Assembly: GCF_002287375.1 (NCBI RefSeq)
Contig: NZ_NPOA01000008.1
Span: 1 to 64,000 of the forward strand
Origin: Virgibacillus profundi
GTDB lineage: Bacteria > Bacillota > Bacilli > Bacillales > Amphibacillaceae
Length of the DNA: 64,000 nt
Reading direction: 5' to 3'
Positions 17,131 to 25,805 of the stretch are shown one piece after another. Made by a program: the position numbers and the translations under genes. Numbering within the stretch: the stretch's first letter is position 1; every line of letters starts with the position of its first letter. The notes below the pieces were generated by a model. That model saw only the letters and a list, made by a program, of their open reading frames with translations. It had not been told where the DNA came from and did not search any database.

Positions 17131-17165
17131 GCCTTAACAAAAGAAACGCACCATTGTGTTGAAGA
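17131..17165 (-). repeat. Degenerate array repeat
   Basis: ACGCACCATTGTGTTGAAG on the plus strand is a weak relative of the type A half. It lies between the GNAT gene and the zinc-ribbon gene, where a copy is expected. Confidence 0.35.
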
Positions 17166-17188
17166 GGATATTAGTTTTTAAAACTAAA

Positions 17189-17617
17189 TTAAAATGTTTT
17201 CTTATAGTACATTGCAGATTCATCATATCCAATAGACTTATAAAACTTATCCGCTCTTCTCGTAGCAAGTGCTACTAACTTAGAACCCCGTTCTTTTGAT
17301 AGTTTCTCTGCCTCCGCCATTAAGTGCTTCCCGATTTTCTTACCTCTATATTCTTCTATCACAAAAAGTTCCTCAACCCAAGTGATTATTCCGTTCGCAT
17401 AGAAAGCGGGATGGTGAAGTACAAATACATATCCAATAAGATTTTGTTCTTTATCAGCCAGGATCAAATCAACACTTTCATCGTCTAAGAGTGATTTAAA
17501 GACATTTGAAAAGTCAGGTTCATTAACATCAAAACTTGTTGCTAATTTTTTTGCCATCACATATAAATCTTCCCTATCGCTATTTTTTGCTTTTCTGTAG
17601 ATAACGTCTATACCCAT
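17189..17617 (-). CDS. GNAT-family N-acetyltransferase
   Basis: The 142-residue protein has the acetyl-CoA binding motif EYRGKKIGKHLMAEAEKLSKERG (about 93-115) after an acidic strand (WVEELFVIEE). It ends with a strand typical of the fold (FYKSIGYDESAMYYKK). The substrate is not deducible. GGAGGGAT precedes the ATG. A single gene within the cassette-like array. Confidence 0.85.
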   Translation of the reverse strand: MGIDVIYRKAKNSDREDLYVMAKKLATSFDVNEPDFSNVFKSLLDDESVDLILADKEQNLIGYVFVLHHPAFYANGIITWVEELFVIEEYRGKKIGKHLMAEAEKLSKERGSKLVALATRRADKFYKSIGYDESAMYYKKTF

Positions 17618-17675
17618 TCTATCCCTCCGCTTTCAAAATTCCTCATTTAAATCCACTTCTTGTTCCATTATCCTG

Positions 17676-17935
17676 CTAGTTAGTTTAAGATCATTACTTC
17701 ACAATCTCTCTATTTATTTTAACATAAGTATTCAGAAGATAAAGTCAAGTAAAAATCAATGGATTCCCAATTTATTGATAAATTTATGTATGTCGGTTTG
17801 CACATAAAATTGCAGGTCAAAATGTAGACCAACACTGGATTGTATCTAACTAATTGGTGTACAAATTACACTACAATTTTAATGGATTTTAATCCGGGAA
17901 TCCTATTATATCAATAAAAAAGGACCATCAAATCA
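17676..17935. repeat. Long intergenic repeat D, copy 1
   Basis: This non-coding stretch is clearly related to 34407-34665. Both contain CACAATCTCT, TTTATTTTAACATAA, TTCAGAA, then CCAATTTATTG, AGGTCAAAATGTAGAC, and ATGGATTTTAA followed by GAATCCTATTAT. A shorter relative covers 31765-31850. Confidence 0.75.
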
Positions 17936-17957
17936 GCATACAAATTGACAGTCCTTT
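17920..17957 (-). terminator. Terminator after the 104-aa membrane protein gene
   Basis: On the minus strand AAAGGAC and GTCCTTT pair, and TTTTTATTG follows. It lies directly after the stop of the gene at 17970-18284. Confidence 0.65.
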
Positions 17958-17969
17958 CACATTTCATTT

Positions 17970-18284
17970 TTAGATGAAATAATATATTAACAAGCTGAAG
18001 AATATTATTGTCCATAATAATACCAAAAACAAGTAAATTTTTTTATCTTTCGACATATCCTTTAGACTTGTTTTTTCGTCAAATATCTTCTTGATTTCAC
18101 CATATAAAATGATGATATAAATCGTAGGCGAAAATGCTAGTAATAGTATCAGGTTAGCTTCTTCTGTTTCTGTAAAGTATTCATAAGATAATGAGCTAGC
18201 ATAGATAATTAATCCGTACACAACAAATATAAAAATGTAGAGAATTAACCTGATTATAAATTTACTACTATGAGTCAATTTCAA
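17970..18284 (-). CDS. Membrane protein of unknown function (104 aa)
   Basis: Three strongly hydrophobic segments (about 9-29, 43-61, 83-103) are separated by an acidic loop (FTETEEA) and a lysine-rich cytoplasmic loop. The start is TTG with GGAGGAG upstream. No family is recognised. It is transcribed alone and ends at a clear terminator. Confidence 0.6.
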   Translation of the reverse strand: MKLTHSSKFIIRLILYIFIFVVYGLIIYASSLSYEYFTETEEANLILLLAFSPTIYIIILYGEIKKIFDEKTSLKDMSKDKKIYLFLVLLWTIIFFSLLIYYFI

Positions 18285-18551
18285 AAGGGTCTCCTCCCTC
18301 TTTGATAAGTCTTTATAACTCTTGCCCGTTATTAATAAATTTTAGAAAACTTGGCATTCGCTTTAGGTTGGGCAATGCCTTAGTTGCACTTATGCAAATC
18401 TTTACGGTGGGGCGAGTAATCGGAGCCCCAGAAGGAAATATGGATAGACTTTCTTTACCGCCAATAGAAAAAGGTACTTCTCCTTCTTTAAGAAAAGTAC
18501 CATTTAATAAAACATCTATTTAGTATTGACCAAGAAAATATTTTATCCCGC

Positions 18552-19268
18552 TTAAACTGACAAATCATATGATAAAAACTTAAGCCTTTGTTGTTTATGC
18601 TTGTCGAGCATAATCTGTTCCGGCTTGATGCCTTGCCCACGTAGTACCTCAATGTTCTGCACAAGGAACTCATCGCTGCCGACAACATAGAATTGTCCAT
18701 CCTTGTCTGCAGCGAGATTTTTCACTTCTTCATAGTAGTCTTTACGGTTATCGACGAACTGTGATGTGAACTTCTTCTCAGGTGCGGTTTTAAAAATGTT
18801 AGTGAATAAGAAATCCTTTGATGAATCGATGTTCAGGGAATGAATTTGATGAACATTGTCAGCACGTTCGAAATAATCAAGTACAAGCGGTCTGAATGTT
18901 GCCAAGCCGACACCTGATGACAGGAGGTACACATTTTTGTCTTCTCTTTTAAGCGGTATATTCGAATGCGTTTTAAAGATTGCAACTTCATTGCCGACTT
19001 CCAGATTTCTTAAAATCGCTTTAAACTCAGAACACTGCTCTTTGATACGTGTTGTGATCCCGATTAAATTTGATTGTGGCAAAGTGGAGATTGACATATG
19101 ACGAATCAGGCTGCGGTTTGGTTTATCTCCGGCATTAAAACCTTCCAGTGCGAAGTGGATGTGAGCACCTTCTTCCCATGTATAGTCTTTCGGACAGTCA
19201 AGTAGGTACGTTCTAACCTCAGGCGCTTCTTCAATAATCTTATTTATTTTAGTCCAGTATATTTGCAT
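18552..19268 (-). CDS. FAD/NAD-binding oxidoreductase, ferredoxin reductase-like
   Basis: The 238-residue protein resembles FNR-type modules: an N-terminal FAD-binding barrel with NRSLIRHMSIST (RxxS-like FAD motif, about 72-83), then a NAD-binding part with VYLLSSGVGLATFRPLVLDY (about 137-156), and a C-terminal strand VVGSDEFL. The start at MQIYW follows AAAGGGGAG; an upstream start has no RBS. A Fur-box-like sequence lies upstream, suggesting iron regulation and perhaps a siderophore-iron or haem reduction role (inference). Confidence 0.78.
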   Translation of the reverse strand: MQIYWTKINKIIEEAPEVRTYLLDCPKDYTWEEGAHIHFALEGFNAGDKPNRSLIRHMSISTLPQSNLIGITTRIKEQCSEFKAILRNLEVGNEVAIFKTHSNIPLKREDKNVYLLSSGVGLATFRPLVLDYFERADNVHQIHSLNIDSSKDFLFTNIFKTAPEKKFTSQFVDNRKDYYEEVKNLAADKDGQFYVVGSDEFLVQNIEVLRGQGIKPEQIMLDKHKQQRLKFLSYDLSV

Positions 19269-19315
19269 TATATACTCCCCTTTATATGTATCGTTACTAT
19301 CTAATGTACAGTAAG

Positions 19316-19330
19316 TGATAATAATTCTCA
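19316..19330. promoter_or_regulatory. Probable Fur box
   Basis: TGAGAATTATTATCA (minus strand) matches the 7-1-7 Fur consensus TGATAATNATTATCA with one mismatch. It sits about 48-62 bases upstream of the oxidoreductase start codon. Confidence 0.65.
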
Positions 19331-19409
19331 ATTAAAAGGATTGATTATTTCAAAATATCTTCATTACCAATACCCTGTAACACCTTCCCAACGTCATTTT
19401 GTATGGGTT

Positions 19410-19859
19410 TTATACACGCCTACCTACCATAAAAATAATTGGGGTGCCAATGATGGTAGGCATAGACCATAATAATAAAGAAGGAATTTGATTTATTAAT
19501 GGAATGGCTGCACCATTAACGACCAAAATAGCAGTAATAATCCCAATATAAGAACCTGCCATTCCACTTATATGCATTGACAACCAACCTCTCCAACGCA
19601 GCTTTCTTGCCAGGTATCCAAAAAGAGCTAACCCATAAGAAAAAATGGCTATATAGAAAAGATAAGCACTTTCTGACCAATTAATTATCGCCATTCCAAC
19701 AGAGGTTATGAAAACCACTAAATAGCCAATATGATACCATTCTCCAATCCTCGTATGGTAGCCTTTTTCCTTCTTTACAGAAAAATTGATTGCTCCTGTC
19801 AATAAGCAAAAACTACCCGCAATAATATGTATGATTAGCAGAAAAATATGGGTGTTCAT
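19410..19859 (-). CDS. DUF2306-like membrane protein (149 aa)
   Basis: This protein has about four membrane helices and the pattern IHIIAGSFCLLTGAINFSVKK (about 10-30), HTRIGEWYHIGYL and HISGMAGSYIGIITAILV. It resembles DUF2306/YozB-like proteins with conserved membrane histidines. The function is unknown. GAGGTGATTGA precedes the ATG. It lies between the Fur-box gene and an array repeat. Confidence 0.65.
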   Translation of the reverse strand: MNTHIFLLIIHIIAGSFCLLTGAINFSVKKEKGYHTRIGEWYHIGYLVVFITSVGMAIINWSESAYLFYIAIFSYGLALFGYLARKLRWRGWLSMHISGMAGSYIGIITAILVVNGAAIPLINQIPSLLLWSMPTIIGTPIIFMVGRRV

Positions 19860-19880
19860 TCAATCACCTCTTTTTACAAG

Positions 19881-19950
19881 TTATTCAATTAAATGGCGCG
19901 ATTGTTGAAAGTAAATTAGACCGTACTCTATAGCTAATCCAGCCAGTTAC
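19881..19950 (-). repeat. Intergenic array repeat, type C plus type B
   Basis: The minus strand reads CAACAATCGCGCCATTTAAT, matching the end of the type C copy at 27.95 kb. AGCCAGTTACT on the plus strand is B-like. Confidence 0.5.
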
Positions 19951-20020
19951 TAAAAAAAATTCTTGCCACTTATACTTTAATGAGTTAGTCGAGGAACAAA
20001 TCTTAATAAAACCTGCTTTA

Positions 20021-20353
20021 TTAGTCTATTAGTTTGATTTCTTCTGTATAGAAGTCAACAGTATATTTCTTTTTAACTTTCATTTCACCATTTACAGTTT
20101 CATAAACTCTAATGAAATATTTTGTTCCCTCTTCTTTTATAAAATCAATCGTCAAATTCTGTTTTTCTTCAGCACTAAGTTCGTTATAGACAAGAACTTC
20201 TGCATCATCCTTTGATAAAACGCCTTTTTCTTCTGCATTTTTATCACTAAAGGTAACATCACTTTCTGTCTTTTCTGGTTCGTTTGAGCAACCTATTAAA
20301 CAACTAATCACTAATAGCCCTGTACCTATAAAAAAAGATAAATTTCTTAGCAA
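20021..20353 (-). CDS. Small lipoprotein (110 aa)
   Basis: A hydrophobic signal (about 3-20) ends in a lipobox VISCLIGC, so the mature protein should be lipid-anchored outside the membrane. The mature part is acidic at first, then forms a small alpha/beta domain with KKKYTVDFYTEEIKLID at the end. The TTG start was chosen because AAGGAG lies eight bases upstream. No family is recognised. Confidence 0.7.
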   Translation of the reverse strand: MLRNLSFFIGTGLLVISCLIGCSNEPEKTESDVTFSDKNAEEKGVLSKDDAEVLVYNELSAEEKQNLTIDFIKEEGTKYFIRVYETVNGEMKVKKKYTVDFYTEEIKLID

Positions 20354-20499
20354 TAAAATCACTCCTTAATAATATACCTGTTACAATTAAAAATATAAAA
20401 CTAAGATGCAGTACCATTACTAGTTCTGTTCCTACTATAAGAAACGCCATAATCGCCCATCCTTTTTATTCTAATTCTATAATATGGATCGTTTGCCGA

Positions 20500-20578
20500 A
20501 CACAAGTTAAACGACACGCTTAAACAAACCTGCCAAAGAGCTCAGCAGCCTTTCATTCAATATTAACATAATATTCCT
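20500..20578 (-). repeat. Intergenic array repeat, type B half with tail
   Basis: AAACAAACCTGCCAAAGAG then CTCAGCAGCC (plus strand) match type B. TATTAACATAATATTC follows as it does at 15.06 kb. Confidence 0.6.
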
Positions 20579-20635
20579 AATATTATTCAAAAAAAAGACA
20601 ATCAATTATTTCCCCATCCAGTTTCACTGGCAAAT

Positions 20636-20669
20636 AAAAAAGTAACCCTATGAGAGGTTACTTTTGGCG
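20636..20669 (-). terminator. Terminator overlapping the 3' end of the 192-aa gene
   Basis: On the minus strand AAAAGTAACC and GGTTACTTTT form a 10-bp stem followed by TTATTTG. The stop codon at 20648 falls inside the stem. Confidence 0.75.
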
Positions 20670-21226
20670 TGATTATCTTTTAATCTTTTTATAAACAATG
20701 TAAACCAGTAGGAAATAAAGACAACTGCAAGGTCAATAAGGAATATATGGAAGTTATTTGCTCCTTTATAAAACTTCAATAAGCCCATCCATTCTTCTAT
20801 TGTTGCAAAACCAAATGCAAATACTGCACTTAAAAGAATGGAATACATGTAAAAATTCTTCTTATGTTTTGTTGTATACTGATATAAAAGTAAAAAACCT
20901 ACAGGAAGAATGGAAACCGTTATATTCAATGAATATGGCAGAGCAGGTGAAAGAAAGTGTGTATGAATCATGAAATTATTCCTTTCAAGAATCATACTGG
21001 TATAAGTCCATAAAATATGGACCGTATAGCCAAAGAAAAGGACTTCAAAAATCCTCTCTCTATCAACTTTAAAGAAAAGTAAAACCAATGGAATAACAAA
21101 AAGCAGTAAAGTTACCCAGAACTGCCATGTACCAATATTGGAATAAGCGTTCCAGTAGGACGATAAAAGCTCATTAAGTTCTTCTGTCTTCACATAAATT
21201 TCATCCCAATATTCTGTAAAACCCAT
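20648..21226 (-). CDS. Membrane protein, CBO0543-like (192 aa)
   Basis: The N-terminus is soluble and amphipathic (EYWDEIYVKTEELNELLSSYW). Five or so membrane helices follow from residue 33. The pattern resembles CBO0543-family proteins of Bacillus and Clostridium, recalled from memory and so tentative. The function is unknown. TTAGGAGGG precedes the ATG. It is a single gene in the array region. Confidence 0.6.
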   Translation of the reverse strand: MGFTEYWDEIYVKTEELNELLSSYWNAYSNIGTWQFWVTLLLFVIPLVLLFFKVDRERIFEVLFFGYTVHILWTYTSMILERNNFMIHTHFLSPALPYSLNITVSILPVGFLLLYQYTTKHKKNFYMYSILLSAVFAFGFATIEEWMGLLKFYKGANNFHIFLIDLAVVFISYWFTLFIKRLKDNHAKSNLS

Positions 21227-21445
21227 AAAATACCCTCCTAATTTTCAGTCTTATCTTATGGGTTAATGATTAATTTATGTAATGTTATTTAGGAAGGTGA
21301 GCAAAGCCCACAGAGACAATAGAATTTAGCCGATGCTGTGTCAGCAGCGTTAATATATGTAGCATTGGTGATTACCCTGTTGAATGACAAAAAATGAATA
21401 AAGAGCTTGGCAAAAACAAGCTCATTTTGACTAAGTATTTGTTTA

Positions 21446-22024
21446 CTAATTCAAATCATCATAAAAATCCTTATAAGTGCCATCTTGATAAACCTTGTAG
21501 GTACCTAAAGTTCCAGTTTTTCCAGATACACGAGTAGGTACGTCAACCAGTTGTACCGTATAATACGAACCATAATCATCAGTAGAAGATGTTTCTGTTG
21601 CACCAAATGAAACATCATCATTTTTTCCTTCTTTTAAGTGCTGCTTTAAAAATTGGACAGCTTCTTCTCCACTCGTAATTTGGATATTTTCCTCGGGTTC
21701 CGATGGATTCTCTTGATTTTCATCTGTATTGGTAGTTTGTTCAGTTTTAGTGTTTTCTTGTTTTCCTGCAACTGCTGATTGATTATTATCTTCGGCAGAC
21801 TTTTCTTCTGCATTAACCTCATCTTGTTTTTCTTTTTCGTTCTCTTCACTACTTTCTGTGTCACCGCCTGTCGGATCTTTTGACTCATCTTCGTTTTCGG
21901 ATACTTTGTCTACCTCTGGCTCATCACTGCTTGCCTTACTTTGCTCATCGGATGAATCGCAAGCGGAAAATACGACTAATAAAGCGGCTAAAGAGGTTAC
22001 GATAAAAATTTTATTTTTCTTCAT
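21446..22024 (-). CDS. Lipoprotein with acidic linker (192 aa)
   Basis: The signal sequence ends in lipobox VVFSAC (Cys about residue 22). A long Glu/Asp/Asn/Ser-rich disordered linker (about 25-115) follows. A folded C-terminal domain of about 75 residues starts at ITSGEEAVQFLKQHL and ends TYKDFYDDLN. The modular plan suggests a tethered extracellular domain standing off the membrane. No specific family is recognised. GGAG precedes the ATG. Confidence 0.7.
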   Translation of the reverse strand: MKKNKIFIVTSLAALLVVFSACDSSDEQSKASSDEPEVDKVSENEDESKDPTGGDTESSEENEKEKQDEVNAEEKSAEDNNQSAVAGKQENTKTEQTTNTDENQENPSEPEENIQITSGEEAVQFLKQHLKEGKNDDVSFGATETSSTDDYGSYYTVQLVDVPTRVSGKTGTLGTYKVYQDGTYKDFYDDLN

Positions 22025-22102
22025 TTTTACAACTCCAATCTTTTCTTAGACGTCCTACTCAAATTATTCTAACATAACCAAAAACATCCATTTATTTAAT
22101 AC

Positions 22103-22363
22103 TTATGAAGCTCCTATCATCCAAGAGTTTTCGGAGCAACATAACAACAACTTTCCTTCTTCTAACTGGGGTGACCATTTTTGATCAAAGTTATGAGTGT
22201 CAAATGAACTATCGAGAATAGGGGAATTGTTTTCCGTCTTATTAAACAGAACTCTCAATTCGTTATCAAACTCATAAGTGCCACGATCTAGATAATGTTC
22301 TAGCTGGCGTACTTTCTTTATTTTAGCCTTTTTTTCTTGTACATATTGGTTTAGTTTGTGCAT
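22103..22363 (-). CDS. Hypothetical protein (86 aa)
   Basis: The ATG has GGAGAG six bases upstream. The product starts with a basic helix (YVQEKKAKIKKVRQLEHYLD), continues EFDNELRVLFNKTE and ends CCSENSWMIGAS. I recognise no family. It occupies one interval upstream of the lipoprotein gene, without an obvious promoter, so it may share a transcript. Confidence 0.5.
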   Translation of the reverse strand: MHKLNQYVQEKKAKIKKVRQLEHYLDRGTYEFDNELRVLFNKTENNSPILDSSFDTHNFDQKWSPQLEEGKLLLCCSENSWMIGAS

Positions 22364-22410
22364 TGTTTTCTCTCCATTTTTTGAAGATTGATTTTTTCAC
22401 TAACCCATAT

Positions 22411-22492
22411 CCTTATTCAAGAATATGGCCCTTATACGTAATTAGGGCACGGGTTCTTTTGCCATTACCGCGCCCGATTATTGAAATCATAG
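22411..22492 (-). repeat. Intergenic array repeat, type C
   Basis: The minus strand runs CAATAATCGGGCGCGGTAAT, then CCCTAATTACGTATAAGGG. The copy at 27.65 kb has the same order and the same TAATTACGTATAAGGG. Confidence 0.7.
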
Positions 22493-22550
22493 TATTTTCT
22501 TTTGGGAGACAGAAAGTTTCCTCCGCCAACTAAAGCATCATAAATTCATG

Positions 22551-22916
22551 TTATTTTAATATCCCTTTAAATTGTCTCAATAAATATGTTACTATTTTCA
22601 GTTCCGCCTTATAGCATATTTGTCTAACACGTTCCTGTGTTATATTGTGTGGTATACTGGCTTTTTTGTGGGTGATCCTTGGCTTGTTTATCCCGTATAA
22701 ATCATCCAAGATCATTTGTTCCCTTTCCTTTAAAATATGTATTCCAGCATTATAAACTTTTATAAACCGCTGAAACTCATTAGAATTTGGATCATCCAAT
22801 ATTTTATAATACGGTTTAACTTGATAAAATCTGGGCACATGATTAGGACTTTTAGCAGAATTCACCATATCCATAAAGAAAATTGCATCATCGCTTGTTA
22901 TTGTTCTATCATCCAT
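22551..22916 (-). CDS. Sigma-70 region 4-like HTH protein (121 aa)
   Basis: The C-terminal half has ILKEREQMILDDLYGI (about 63-78) and HNITQERVRQICYKAELKI (about 90-108), the layout of sigma region 4 or of a phage-type sigma-like regulator. No region 2 is present. It may be an orphan activator or a truncated sigma factor. AAGGAG precedes the ATG. It stands alone between a type C and a type A repeat. Confidence 0.65.
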   Translation of the reverse strand: MDDRTITSDDAIFFMDMVNSAKSPNHVPRFYQVKPYYKILDDPNSNEFQRFIKVYNAGIHILKEREQMILDDLYGINKPRITHKKASIPHNITQERVRQICYKAELKIVTYLLRQFKGILK

Positions 22917-22960
22917 TAAATTATTTCTCCTTACTATATACTCTAGTAGACACGTTCATT

Positions 22961-23024
22961 ATTTCGCAATAGCACCATATCGTGCAATAAGGAGGATTCG
23001 ACTTATTGTAGCACCAGTCGTATG
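22961..23024 (-). repeat. Intergenic array repeat, type A
   Basis: TTATTGTAGCACCAGTCG on the plus strand matches type A. ATAGCACCATATCGTGCAAT just before it is a second, weaker half. Confidence 0.55.
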
Positions 23025-23047
23025 TTTACAAGGCTTATAAATTTAAA

Positions 23048-23872
23048 TCACCTTGCACATATAATGAAACTATTTAATGATTGCTCATTGTCATTTGAGG
23101 TATTCATCAATTCATAGTAACTGTTGACCATTGATTGTATCATTGGGGGAGCATCAACGAACTCTTCACGAATGCTATTCGTATAACTTTTCTCCCACTT
23201 TGCGTCCTGCAAATACATTGCATTGACTGTACATTGCTTTTCGATATGGAAATCTGCCTTTTCGAGCAACTCTTGAATTTGTATTTTATGAAACAAATTC
23301 TGTATATTTCCATCATTGTTTACGAAATTAGAGTATAAGGCCTGAATGGAAGCTGCACAAAAATGGGAATGCTGGTCTATGTGAGTAAAGTCAAGATCCC
23401 ATTCAGCAAAGCATATACGTTTAGCCATTTTTCGCAACTTCTTAAAATAACGGAGTAAATCTTCAGGTCTTTTGAAGTACCAAGAACTGTGGGATAACAC
23501 TGCTATATCAAAGACTTCGTTAGAATCAAATGTGTCAAAATCCATTTCAAAATGAAACGTGATGCGTTCACCCAATGCAGACTTCTTGATCAAGTCTGTT
23601 GCTTGTCCCAACGTCAAAGGAGATCCGTAATTACGACTGGCAATATCAATTCCGATAACCTTCCCGTCTTTTCCCACTGCGTCAGCTAATGCTACTGTTG
23701 TATCGCCTTGGCCACAGCCAATTTCTATTATACTCATACCTTTTTCTATCCCAAATGCCTTCACTAAGTCTAATCTATGTAGTAACTGGACTTGCTGAAT
23801 TTCATCTTCTTCAAATAGTCTGTGTGTAGATAAAAACGTTGTTACTGATTCATTTAATTCAATTGATTTCAA
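23048..23872 (-). CDS. Class I SAM-dependent methyltransferase
   Basis: The 274-residue protein has SAM motif I IIEIGCGQGDTTVALADAVG (about 48-67), the acidic loop VIGIDIAS (about 73-80) and motif IV-like FDIAVLSHSSWYF (about 119-131). The C-terminal part is a variable substrate-binding region. The start is TTG after AGGAGGTAGGACA. The substrate is unknown; the fold suits small-molecule methylation. Confidence 0.85.
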   Translation of the reverse strand: MKSIELNESVTTFLSTHRLFEEDEIQQVQLLHRLDLVKAFGIEKGMSIIEIGCGQGDTTVALADAVGKDGKVIGIDIASRNYGSPLTLGQATDLIKKSALGERITFHFEMDFDTFDSNEVFDIAVLSHSSWYFKRPEDLLRYFKKLRKMAKRICFAEWDLDFTHIDQHSHFCAASIQALYSNFVNNDGNIQNLFHKIQIQELLEKADFHIEKQCTVNAMYLQDAKWEKSYTNSIREEFVDAPPMIQSMVNSYYELMNTSNDNEQSLNSFIICAR

Positions 23873-23955
23873 TGTCCTACCTCCTAATTCCCAGTTATCT
23901 TATTATGTTTCAAGGCTATCTTAATACTACAAGCCTTTACTTTAAGAGATTTCCT

Positions 23956-24042
23956 TCTTAAACAATCCTGCCAGATAGCAAAGATAGGCTGGGCTGCCAT
24001 ATCGACAGTCTCTTTATTGTGTTAAAGCACCAGTTAGTGAAT
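23956..24042 (-). repeat. Intergenic array repeat, full A-B unit
   Basis: The minus strand runs TAACTGGTGCTTTAACAC, AGACTGTCGATATGGCAGCC (a small hairpin), then GCTATCTGGCAGGATTG. It is closely related to the copy at 24.66 kb. Confidence 0.75.
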
Positions 24043-24059
24043 TTCTAAAAAAGTAGCAA

Positions 24060-24578
24060 TTATTCTCTGCTTTTTGTTTCAAAAAATAGTTGTTCTGGCA
24101 GATACCCTATTTCAATAATTGACTGTTTTATTTTTTCTTTTGTTTGTGCATCAACAACTTTTTTTGTTAATACGTTAATTTCCAGGGCTTTTGTATCGAA
24201 GGCAACCACTTCGATTTCGGAAGCTGGTTTGATGCGTTGTGGTAAATACCTCTCTAAAATTGCACTAACCTCTTGGTTAGCCTTTAACCGTATTCGTTCG
24301 AATTTATAATCATCCTCAATTTCCCCCGTGCGTTGATTTTGCCCGATGTGAAATTGAAGGTCAGGGTTGTTTTTGGGATGTGCTTTGCCGTGATACTCAT
24401 CATGTAAGAAATCGTAACGGATGTCTTTCAATGTCATCTCAGTTTCGTATTGAGTTAAATGTTTATTAAAATCATCTTTCATTTTAAGATAATCCCAAGG
24501 AAATCCAATATTCATATACAAGGCACCCGTAAGGAATATCACAATACACAGCAACCCCAATTTCCAATGTTTTTTCAA
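24060..24578 (-). CDS. Membrane-anchored protein, YfjL-like (172 aa)
   Basis: One N-terminal membrane anchor (about 6-25) is followed by an extracytoplasmic alpha/beta region (residues 30-172) with YDFLHDEYHGKAHP and a second similar half at IEVVAFDTKALEINVLTKKV. The repeat of two comparable halves resembles YfjL-type proteins of Bacillus, a tentative match. The start is TTG with a G-rich RBS. It is bounded on both sides by full repeats. Confidence 0.55.
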   Translation of the reverse strand: MKKHWKLGLLCIVIFLTGALYMNIGFPWDYLKMKDDFNKHLTQYETEMTLKDIRYDFLHDEYHGKAHPKNNPDLQFHIGQNQRTGEIEDDYKFERIRLKANQEVSAILERYLPQRIKPASEIEVVAFDTKALEINVLTKKVVDAQTKEKIKQSIIEIGYLPEQLFFETKSRE

Positions 24579-24625
24579 ATCAAGACCCCCATTTGTCCCA
24601 GTGAACTTTCAACGTGGTAGTGTCC

Positions 24626-24704
24626 CCAACTAAACTGCCCGATAGCTCAGAGTAGGCTCCCATACCGACAATCTCCTTATTGTGTTAAAGCACCAGATAG
24701 TGTA
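24626..24704 (-). repeat. Intergenic array repeat, full A-B unit
   Basis: The minus strand runs ATCTGGTGCTTTAACACAAT, GGAGATTGTCGGTATGG, then GAGCTATCGGGCAGTTTAG. Confidence 0.75.
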
Positions 24705-24771
24705 AGTGTATTACTTCACAATTTCCCTTCAATTATCTAAGGTTAGTAATAATACATATGTATTTTCTTTA

Positions 24772-25593
24772 CTACACAATGAACTGAGTAAACCAAGCAA
24801 TATACTTTGCACCTGGAATGAATAACACTTGTGCTAACAGTGTTCCTAATAACCTTGATGTTACCATCATAATAGAAGCACTTTTTAAACTAACATAGCT
24901 TCCCTTTTGGTTAATCACATCATCTGCAAGGATTGAAATTTTAGGATCGATAAAGACAATGAGTAAGATTGTGGCTACACCATTAATTAAACCCGATGCC
25001 ATTACAGCTGTTGTGGCCCGTTCAGGTGCAAGCAACGCTGCATATAGTGCAGATAATACTCCTATTGTATAAATTGCCGTAATCAACATATTAGTGCAAA
25101 ATAATTTAATCGGTATATCCCGCCAGTTCATATCTTTTAAATAAGCATATCTAGGTAAATGAATATGTTTTCCTGCACGTTTTAAGTAAGGTATAGTAAA
25201 CCCTTTTTTCAATAACGCAGGAATAGACCCTCGTTCCTCTGCTAGATGTATGATTGCTCTAGAAAAAATAGCAATAAATGTTGGTAATAAAAGTAGACCA
25301 ATAATTGTTCCTAATGTTGCAGAACCAATTAGAATTCGATATTGACTAGCAACGAATTCTAGAGCATTTTCTTTTGGTGCATTATCTATCAAACTTCCTG
25401 TAAAAGGCTGTTGCATCATATTCGCTAACCTTGAAACCATTACCATCACGTTAAATAGGGAAAGAGCCGATGCTAATAGTTTCACCCTTGCACCTGATAA
25501 ACGTACGGAATATGCTAGTGTTTCGATTGAATGAATGATTAAGATAAATAATGCAATCATTATTAATTGTGTTGTGATATATTCCAAAGACAT
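24772..25593 (-). CDS. amj: Lipid II flippase Amj family
   Basis: The 273-residue integral membrane protein has about six membrane segments and the Amj (YdaH) patterns SIETLAYSVRLSGAR (about 22-36), SLFNVMVMVSRLANM and ILADDVINQKGS. Amj is the alternate lipid II flippase that substitutes for MurJ in B. subtilis and is induced by envelope stress. GGAGTAGGTA precedes the ATG. Its place in an array of accessory genes is notable. Confidence 0.85.
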   Translation of the reverse strand: MSLEYITTQLIMIALFILIIHSIETLAYSVRLSGARVKLLASALSLFNVMVMVSRLANMMQQPFTGSLIDNAPKENALEFVASQYRILIGSATLGTIIGLLLLPTFIAIFSRAIIHLAEERGSIPALLKKGFTIPYLKRAGKHIHLPRYAYLKDMNWRDIPIKLFCTNMLITAIYTIGVLSALYAALLAPERATTAVMASGLINGVATILLIVFIDPKISILADDVINQKGSYVSLKSASIMMVTSRLLGTLLAQVLFIPGAKYIAWFTQFIV

Positions 25594-25699
25594 TACCTAC
25601 TCCATTTTATTTGTTTGATTAATCCTAAACCCTACTGCTTTGTTAGCAGTGGATCTTTGTAAATCAATAATAGCATAATATTCCAATTGTTTTACCAAA

Positions 25700-25762
25700 A
25701 CTAAAAGACAATCAATTCAATGATCGTCTTGATTAAACTATTGCACCAGTTTAGCACAATAT
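25700..25762 (-). repeat. Intergenic array repeat, type A with hairpin
   Basis: The minus strand reads TGTGCTAAACTGGTGCAATA, then AAGACGATCATTGAATTGAT and TGTCTTTT, an imperfect hairpin. Confidence 0.6.
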
Positions 25763-25805
25763 GAACTCTAATTGGCTTTTCAATAAGGCTATAAATTTTC
25801 AAAAT

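Noticed and set aside
18302-18523. 73-codon frame on the plus strand between two minus-strand genes
   Set aside because: No RBS and no recognisable fold. A run of GRVIGAPEGNMDRLSLPP looks gene-like, so a fossil fragment is possible, but I cannot support it as a gene.
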